Part shown: positions 62,101 to 64,000 of the stretch, in pieces
How positions within the stretch are numbered: position 1 is the first letter of the stretch
Layout of the letters: each line of letters opens with the position of its first letter
DNA from: Hirudo medicinalis
Taxonomy: Eukaryota > Annelida > Clitellata > Hirudinida > Hirudinidae
Length of the DNA stretch: 64,000 bases
Assembly: GCA_011800805.1 (NCBI GenBank)
Contig: MPNW01000274.1
Coordinates: forward strand, 117,203-181,202
Direction of reading: 5' to 3'
Notes under the pieces: generated by a model
The model's database searches: none
The model's input: the letters and a program-made list of their open reading frames with translations, nothing else
What the model was told of the DNA's origin: nothing
Translations under genes and position numbers: made by a program

Positions 62101-62600
62101 CCTTGCATTGATCTTCGAAATTGCCTCTTTCTTTGCGTCTTCTTCGTGGCTCTACTGGTGATCTTGGACCTCTTCGGGGGTTGTCTTTCGAGTCGAAGAT
62201 CAGCCACCCTGATGTTCTTGTTCGGCAGGAGTGGTGAATCCGATTCTTCCTGCGGTACCTGCTCCAGCGAGGGGAGTGATTGCGAGGCATTTCTATGCGC
62301 ATTTGTATCTTCAAACGTGACCAAGTCGTGCTCCATGAGGGTGGTTAAACGTGGAGAGTTGACGGAGCAGTTCCAGCGCTCGAACTGAAACTGGTAGGAG
62401 CATTCCAGAAGGCCCAGCCTTGACCCGATCAGGGCCGCCATGACCCCGTTGAAATTGTCTTTGCAGAGAGAAGATTGCTCCTCGGTTAGGAATCCATTGC
62501 TCTGAAACATTTGACAGGTTGTTGTCGATTCTGAATTTTCTTCGCCTTCCGTTGTTTGAAGCTCAAGAGAGGAATTGATTTCCAAGTTTTGAGTCTCCAT
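53652..62600 (-). CDS. Wnt16-like: Wnt ligand, Wnt16-like, with long internal insertion
   Basis: Three minus-strand exons (62600-61940, 60686-60322, 54179-53652) join in frame to 517 residues, long for a Wnt (usually 350-400). Conserved landmarks: FQFERWNC (about residues 71-78), [70 protein letters not shown] (352-367, holding the serine that is lipidated in Wnts), [23 protein letters not shown], and the Cys-rich end. CSAGNxTxCSC and the SPNYC region favour Wnt16 over Wnt4. It should be secreted and signal through Frizzled. About 145 residues lie between RWNC and ETAF instead of some 25, with a basic run [11 protein letters not shown]. No signal peptide is seen; translation could extend upstream to an acceptor near 62636 (PLFLLP before the Met), so a 5' exon is probably missing. 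Confidence 0.95.
54908..55233. repeat. (ATT)n microsatellite, about 325 bp
   Basis: ATT triplets with scattered GTT, in the large Wnt intron. A single N at 55115 probably marks an assembly join inside the array. Confidence 0.97.
56335..56710. repeat. A/T-only degenerate triplet region in Wnt intron
   Basis: ATA/AAT/ATT triplets with repeated ACATTATTAATATAATAAT blocks. Confidence 0.8.
56903..56990 (+). repeat. tRNA-derived SINE-like repeat copy (Wnt intron)
   Basis: An A-box-like TTAACTCAGTGGGCTG is followed by AGTCGTAACCCAGCTTGC and AATGCCATAAGCGCC, then an (ATT)n tract. Confidence 0.5.
57161..57310 (+). repeat. tRNA-derived SINE-like repeat copy (Wnt intron), two 3' modules
   Basis: Order: GGTTGGCAGAACGGGTTGAG, AGGGCAACAGTCGTAATGGG, TGTTCGAAAC (B-box-like), GAGCGCTATATAAATGG, then a second module GCGCCTCTGACGCC ... 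GGCGCTATATAAATGAAC. The most complete copy in the window. Confidence 0.65.
57697..57832. repeat. (ATT)n/(GTT)n microsatellite in Wnt intron
   Basis: Triplet run; the poly-Leu frame through it is an artefact. Confidence 0.92.
58139..58236. repeat. (ATTC)n to (ATCC)n tetranucleotide microsatellite
   Basis: CATTCATTCATC changing to CATCCATCCATC. Confidence 0.95.
58871..59212 (+). other. Acidic, triplet-repeat-rich open frame in Wnt intron (possible nested exon)
   Basis: After a TTTCATTTCAG acceptor-like site (58861-58870) the plus strand reads [15 protein letters not shown], an Asp-rich block, [18 protein letters not shown], then polyserine encoded by (TCA)n to a stop at 59213. The non-repeat parts have an ordinary protein composition. 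No homology recognised and no matching donor. Most likely a microsatellite artefact, but a nested opposite-strand exon is possible. Confidence 0.2.
59047..59212. repeat. (ATC)n/(GTC)n microsatellite in Wnt intron
   Basis: TCA triplets with GTC interruptions. Confidence 0.95.
59386..59440. repeat. (TCC)n microsatellite in Wnt intron
   Basis: TCC repeats ending in TCTTCATG. Confidence 0.95.
59483..59612. repeat. 43-bp tandem repeat, three copies
   Basis: AAATTCACTTGTGAATGTTA recurs at 43-bp spacing; each unit contains the palindrome ATTCACTTGTGAAT. A single N at 59482 sits at the array edge. Confidence 0.9.
61272..61395 (+). repeat. tRNA-derived SINE-like repeat copy (Wnt intron 1)
   Basis: The clearest tRNA-like head: CTTAGCTGAGTGGGAATGCG fits the A-box consensus, and GTGTTCGCAACCCAGCC the B box about 45 bp later; then GGGAGCGCCCTCGGGTAGGG. 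Followed by an 18-bp tandem repeat (61480-61535, GACCAGAGTACGTTAC). Confidence 0.65.
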
Positions 62601-62636
62601 TGGAAGGAGGAAGAGTGGCTCTGATGACGAAGGACA

Positions 62637-62894
62637 CTGTTTTACGTAACGTCTAAAATTCCGTTCGGTTTAATCAAGTAAACAAAAGCTTTCTATTTGT
62701 TCTGTGGAATGCATTTTAAATATTTTCCGAACAATAATAATAATAATAATACGTACAAAGTTATTATTAAAATTGATATTATCACTATTGTTATTAATCA
62801 ATTATTGATTATTATTATTATTTATAATTTTATTAATAATTATTAATAAAAATACAATTACAACATTTTACCTGACTAATAAGATTATTATTAA

Positions 62895-62937
<43 letters not shown>

Positions 62938-64000
62938 CTTTATTTTCAAAATGATTAAAAGAATTTGTTCAAAACAATCAATTCCAATCCTGACCAGAAT
63001 ATTGAGCTGAGACATGAGAAGGTGTTGAGATGTCGAGAGGATAAGCATTCCTAACCCAAGTACTGCTCCTCTGGGGGGACTTGGTGGACTTCTGCCTGGT
63101 TCTCAACTCCTCCTTGTGACTGATCTTCTTGGATTCCAAATTTTCACGCATGGAAAAAGTGTCACCGAATGGGCCGCTTTCGCGAACATTCCTCTGTTGA
63201 TTGGTTGAGACACGGAAGCTGATCGGGTTCAACGAAGGAGGTTAAAGGTCAGCATATGTGAATGAATAAATTTTTAAGCTGTAAATGTAGGTATTAATGA
63301 ATATTTATTGAGGTGGATAAATGAATATTAAGTGTTTCGTGAGAATTTTAAAAAAGAAGTAAATTTCTGTGAACATTTTAATAACACCACAGTTTAAAAT
63401 TTCAACATTTAAATTTTTTACATTTCAACAGATTTTAATCTCTCTATCACTAACCCAACCCAACCAATCAATTCAATCTATTTGTCACCAGCCCATCCAC
63501 CAGGCCACCCGAGACAAACACTTTCGTCCAAATCCACCCACAAAAAGAAAACAATTTGCCCAGCGGCGATGTCTTGACGAAGTTATTATTTAGCAATCGA
63601 AATTCTTAGCACTCTTTCGTTAGTGAAAAATTAGGCGTCACATAAATTCAAATGAGAATGTAAACACGAAATGCTGTTTGAGTGCCTGAAACAAGTGCTT
63701 GAGCTGAACGGGCGTCACCGGGCTTTGACATTGGAATGAGTTTTTATTCGTTTTGTAGGTTTTGCTGATTATTTAAAATGAAAAGTGAGATTTCTTTTTA
63801 TCATTTCTTAAAGTTAAAGGAATAAATGAAGGAATTGTTTGTCCGATTAATTGCATGAATAAATGAATAATTTTGTTAGTTTAAAAGCATATTAATTAAT
63901 TTAAAAAGCATATTAATTAATTTAAAAAGCATATTAATTAATTTAAAAAGCATATTAATTAATTTAAAAAGCATATTAATTAATTTAAAAAGCATATTAA
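62637..64000. other. Region upstream of the Wnt gene
   Basis: (ATT)n run at 62896-62937. A minus-strand open frame of about 84 codons (63232-62978; contains NQQRNVRESGPFGDTF and KSPQRSSTWVRNAYPL) is polar and basic and has no recognised motif; it could be an upstream Wnt or separate exon, but its ends lack clear splice support. The window ends in a 21-bp A/T repeat. Confidence 0.35.
63880..64000. repeat. 21-bp A/T tandem repeat reaching the window end
   Basis: Perfect units of TTTAAAAAGCATATTAATTA plus A; the array continues beyond the window. Confidence 0.95.

Overview
This is intron-rich nuclear DNA of an invertebrate animal. The genes are split by GT-AG introns of about 50 bp to several kb, the spacers are AT-rich, and trinucleotide microsatellites are very dense. 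The gene set (Wnt16-like Wnt, aurora borealis/BORA, STK11IP, IRF, FBXO7, TRIP12-like HECT ligases, a matrix metalloproteinase, SR splicing factors) is that of a bilaterian. The combination, plus the kind of short dispersed repeats seen, makes me suspect a lophotrochozoan, perhaps a leech-like annelid; that is inference only. There are two N gaps (5382-6077 and 40196-40203) and single Ns at 27336, 55115 and 59482.

Layout. 1-1195 (+): 3' end of a TRIP12-like HECT ubiquitin ligase. 2098-3402 (+): SR splicing factor of the SRSF3/SRSF7 type without a zinc knuckle. 4531-8346 (-): compact matrix metalloproteinase with a non-LTR retrotransposon remnant in one intron. 8960-10765 (+): second SR factor, with a CCHC zinc knuckle. 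12722-17685 (-): BORA, activator of Aurora A. 20121-28932 (-): STK11IP (LKB1-interacting protein), whose introns are full of microsatellites and carry one unidentified polyadenylated insertion. 29770-32933 (+): type II membrane protein of an uncharacterised family. 34412-35052 (-): a possible two-exon small gene. 36416-39846 (-): interferon regulatory factor. 40519-41254 (+): doubtful small gene or 5' exons. 42250-47199 (+): second TRIP12-like HECT gene. 47741-51630 (+): FBXO7. 53652-62600 (-): Wnt16-like gene with a 6-kb repeat-filled intron.

No operon logic applies. Three genes belong to ubiquitin ligation (two HECT E3s and the F-box subunit FBXO7), and one of the HECT genes lies only about 540 bp upstream of FBXO7. 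The two HECT genes are paralogs with matching intron positions, and so are the two SR genes; both pairs are dispersed duplicates.

Exon models were built by eye: for the main genes, reading frame was tracked across every splice junction and exon lengths sum to whole codons. Individual boundaries may be off by a few bases. Orthology names rest on recognising family motifs, not on a search.
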